From: Buchnera aphidicola (Chaitoregma tattakana)
GTDB lineage: Bacteria > Pseudomonadota > Gammaproteobacteria > Enterobacterales > Enterobacteriaceae
Direction of reading: 5' to 3'
Length of the DNA stretch: 64,000 bases
Assembly (NCBI RefSeq): GCF_039370165.1
Contig: NZ_CP134991.1
Location: forward strand, 124,001 to 188,000
Below are positions 62,550-64,000 of this stretch, in pieces; the stretch's first letter is position 1; every line of letters begins with the position of its first letter. A model generated the notes under the pieces. The model searched no databases. It was not told the origin of the DNA and worked only from the letters and a program-made list of their open reading frames with translations. The translations under genes were made by a program, and so were the position numbers.

Positions 62550-64000
62550 ATGATATTAGATTTCACAGTGTTAAAAAAAATATTTGAGGATATAAAAACG
62601 GTTAGATGGAACTTATTTTATGCGCCAATAGTACTTTTAATATTACTTTCTATGATGGTCTTACCGTTACCTCCAGTTCTTTTAGACATATTTTTTACAT
62701 TTAATATAGTTCTTTCTGTAATGATTCTACTTTCGTCTATGTTTACTAAAAATACTATGGAGTTTATTTCTTTTCCAACAATATTATTATTTTCCACTTT
62801 ATTAAGACTGTCTCTAAATATTGCGTCTACTAGAATAATATTAATGAACGGTCATATTGGGGGAGCATCCGCTGGTAATGTAATAGAGTCTTTTGGTCAT
62901 TTTTTAGTAGGAAACAATTTTTATACTGGTATAGTTATATTCATAATATTAATAATAATAAATTTTATAGTTATAACCAAAGGTTCCGGCAGAATAGCTG
63001 AAGTAGGAGCTAGATTCGCGTTAGATGGTATGCCGGGAAAACAGATGGCAATAGACGCAGATCTTAGTTCAGGTATTATAGGAGAGAAAGAAGCTATAAA
63101 AAGGAGAATTGAAGTTTCTCAAGAAGCAGATTTTTATGGATCTATGGATGGAGCAAGTAAATTTGTGAGAGGAGATGCTATAGCAGGTATATTAATTATG
63201 TTTATAAATATAATAGGAGGAATATTAGTTGGCACCATACAACATAATATGAGCTTTTATGAAGCAATTAAAACTTATTCGCTTTTAACTATAGGGGATG
63301 GGTTAGTAGCGCAAATTCCATCTTTATTAATATCAACTTCTGCTGGTGTTATGGTAACTAGAATAAGTACAAATAAGAACATTAGTGAGCAAATTGTTGG
63401 GCAACTGTTTAATAATTTTAAAATATTCTTTTTTAGTAGTATTGTATTTTTTATATTTGGAATAACACCGGGTATGCCACACACAATTTTTTTATTTGCT
63501 TCTTTTTCTTTATTTTTTTTTGGAAGTATTTTATATTTTAAAAATTATAGAGATAATAAATTAAATATAAAAACTAAAAATATATTAAAAGAGAAAATAA
63601 AAGAAGCTTCTTGGAAAGACGTCATATTAGAAGATACTATAAAAGTAGAATTAGGGTCGGAATTATATAATTCATTTTATAAATTGCAAAAGAAAAATTT
63701 TGTTTATAAAATTCAGTCTGTTAGAAAAGTTTTTGCAAATGAAATTGGTTTTCTGCCATCAAAAGTAAATATAATAAATAATTATTTGTTGAATTCAGAA
63801 GACTATAGAATTCTTGTTAAGGGTATTGAATTTTATAAAGGAAAATTGTTTACAAACTTTTTTATGGCAGTTAATCATGATCAAGACGTACAAGTGTCAT
63901 TTAAATATATTGAACAGTGTGTAGAACCTATTTATGGGATGGTTGGATTTTGGGTAGACCGTAAATATATTTCTGATGCAGAAAGTTTAGGTTTTACTGT
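62550..64000 (+). CDS. flhA: Flagellar export protein FlhA (3' partial)
   Basis: Main membrane channel/proton component of the flagellar export gate. The frame from the ATG at 62550 is open to the window end (483 codons, E. coli total ~692). MMVLPLPPVLLD, TFNIVLSVMILLS, PTILLFSTLLRLSLNIASTR (key LRLSLNIAST), VITKGSGRIAEVGARFALDGMPGKQMAIDAD (key AEV.ARF.LD.MPGKQM.ID) and QEADFYGSMDGASKFVRGDAIAG (key FYG.MDGA.KFV.GDA) are near-identical to E. coli. The cytoplasmic domain begins near residue 330. No frame disruption found at checked points. Other Buchnera keep hook-basal-body genes without a filament. Confidence 0.97.
   Translation, partial: MILDFTVLKKIFEDIKTVRWNLFYAPIVLLILLSMMVLPLPPVLLDIFFTFNIVLSVMILLSSMFTKNTMEFISFPTILLFSTLLRLSLNIASTRIILMNGHIGGASAGNVIESFGHFLVGNNFYTGIVIFIILIIINFIVITKGSGRIAEVGARFALDGMPGKQMAIDADLSSGIIGEKEAIKRRIEVSQEADFYGSMDGASKFVRGDAIAGILIMFINIIGGILVGTIQHNMSFYEAIKTYSLLTIGDGLVAQIPSLLISTSAGVMVTRISTNKNISEQIVGQLFNNFKIFFFSSIVFFIFGITPGMPHTIFLFASFSLFFFGSILYFKNYRDNKLNIKTKNILKEKIKEASWKDVILEDTIKVELGSELYNSFYKLQKKNFVYKIQSVRKVFANEIGFLPSKVNIINNYLLNSEDYRILVKGIEFYKGKLFTNFFMAVNHDQDVQVSFKYIEQCVEPIYGMVGFWVDRKYISDAESLGFT

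Noticed and set aside
1..64000. tRNA genes, CRISPR arrays, insertion sequences, phage or toxin-antitoxin genes
   Set aside because: The only GTTCGAATC-type arm is that of tmRNA; no direct-repeat arrays, transposase motifs or compositionally foreign segments were seen on either strand.

Overview
The window is a stretch of chromosome from a strongly reduced gammaproteobacterial insect endosymbiont, almost certainly Buchnera aphidicola of an aphid. The base composition is extremely AT-rich (roughly one fifth G+C by eye) and spacers are nearly pure A/T. Almost every protein is a clear orthologue of an Escherichia coli housekeeping protein. The gene order (nuo - prs - prfA - ackA/pta - gyrA - ahpC - ung - grpE - ssrA - grxD - rnt - sodA - pth - ychF - thrCBA - dksA - truA - secA - aceEF-lpd - erpA - ftsZA - rsmH - ilvHI - degP - dapD - map - rpsB-tsf - frr - dnaE - proS - flhBA) is the Buchnera order as I remember it, with many genes dropped. 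The aphid host cannot be fixed from this sequence. I see no insertion sequence, phage, CRISPR array or foreign island, and no tRNA or rRNA gene; tmRNA is the only RNA gene found.

Layout. 1-12.3 kb: respiratory complex I operon (end of nuoCD to nuoN), with a hairpin terminator between nuoL and nuoM. 12.5-18.4 kb: prs, prfA and the acetate pathway ackA-pta. 18.7-26.4 kb: gyrA, a DUF2076 protein of unknown function, a 2-Cys peroxiredoxin, ung, a truncated grpE, tmRNA, monothiol glutaredoxin, RNase T and Mn-type SodA. 26.5-33.7 kb: pth, ychF, the threonine operon thrABC and dksA. 33.8-43.3 kb: truA, secA and the pyruvate dehydrogenase complex aceE-aceF-lpd. 43.6-49.8 kb: erpA, ftsZ, ftsA, rsmH and acetohydroxyacid synthase III (ilvI plus a half-length ilvH). 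50.1-61.3 kb: degP, dapD, map, rpsB-tsf, frr, fabZ, dnaE, proS. 61.4-64 kb: flagellar export genes flhB and flhA (flhA runs off the end).

How the genes fit together. Pyruvate dehydrogenase feeds acetyl-CoA to Pta-AckA for substrate-level ATP, and NADH to complex I. ThrABC, DapD and IlvIH serve essential amino acid supply to the host. Feedback control looks relaxed in two places: the valine-control half of IlvH is gone, and the threonine-sensing ACT motifs of ThrA are not recognisable.

Most of the interest lies in what has eroded. The whole ftsL-to-ddlB murein and division block that normally separates rsmH from ftsA is missing, and so is mrcB between truA and secA. The neighbours pyrH, dxr, uppS, ispE, prmC, nrdAB and speDE are absent from their expected positions. 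Retained genes have lost whole domains or signature motifs: GrpE beta domain, ProS editing domain, SecA zinc tail, FlhB NPTH cleavage motif and FabZ HFPG motif. I do not see a new multi-gene system; the window documents domain-level and pathway-level reduction.
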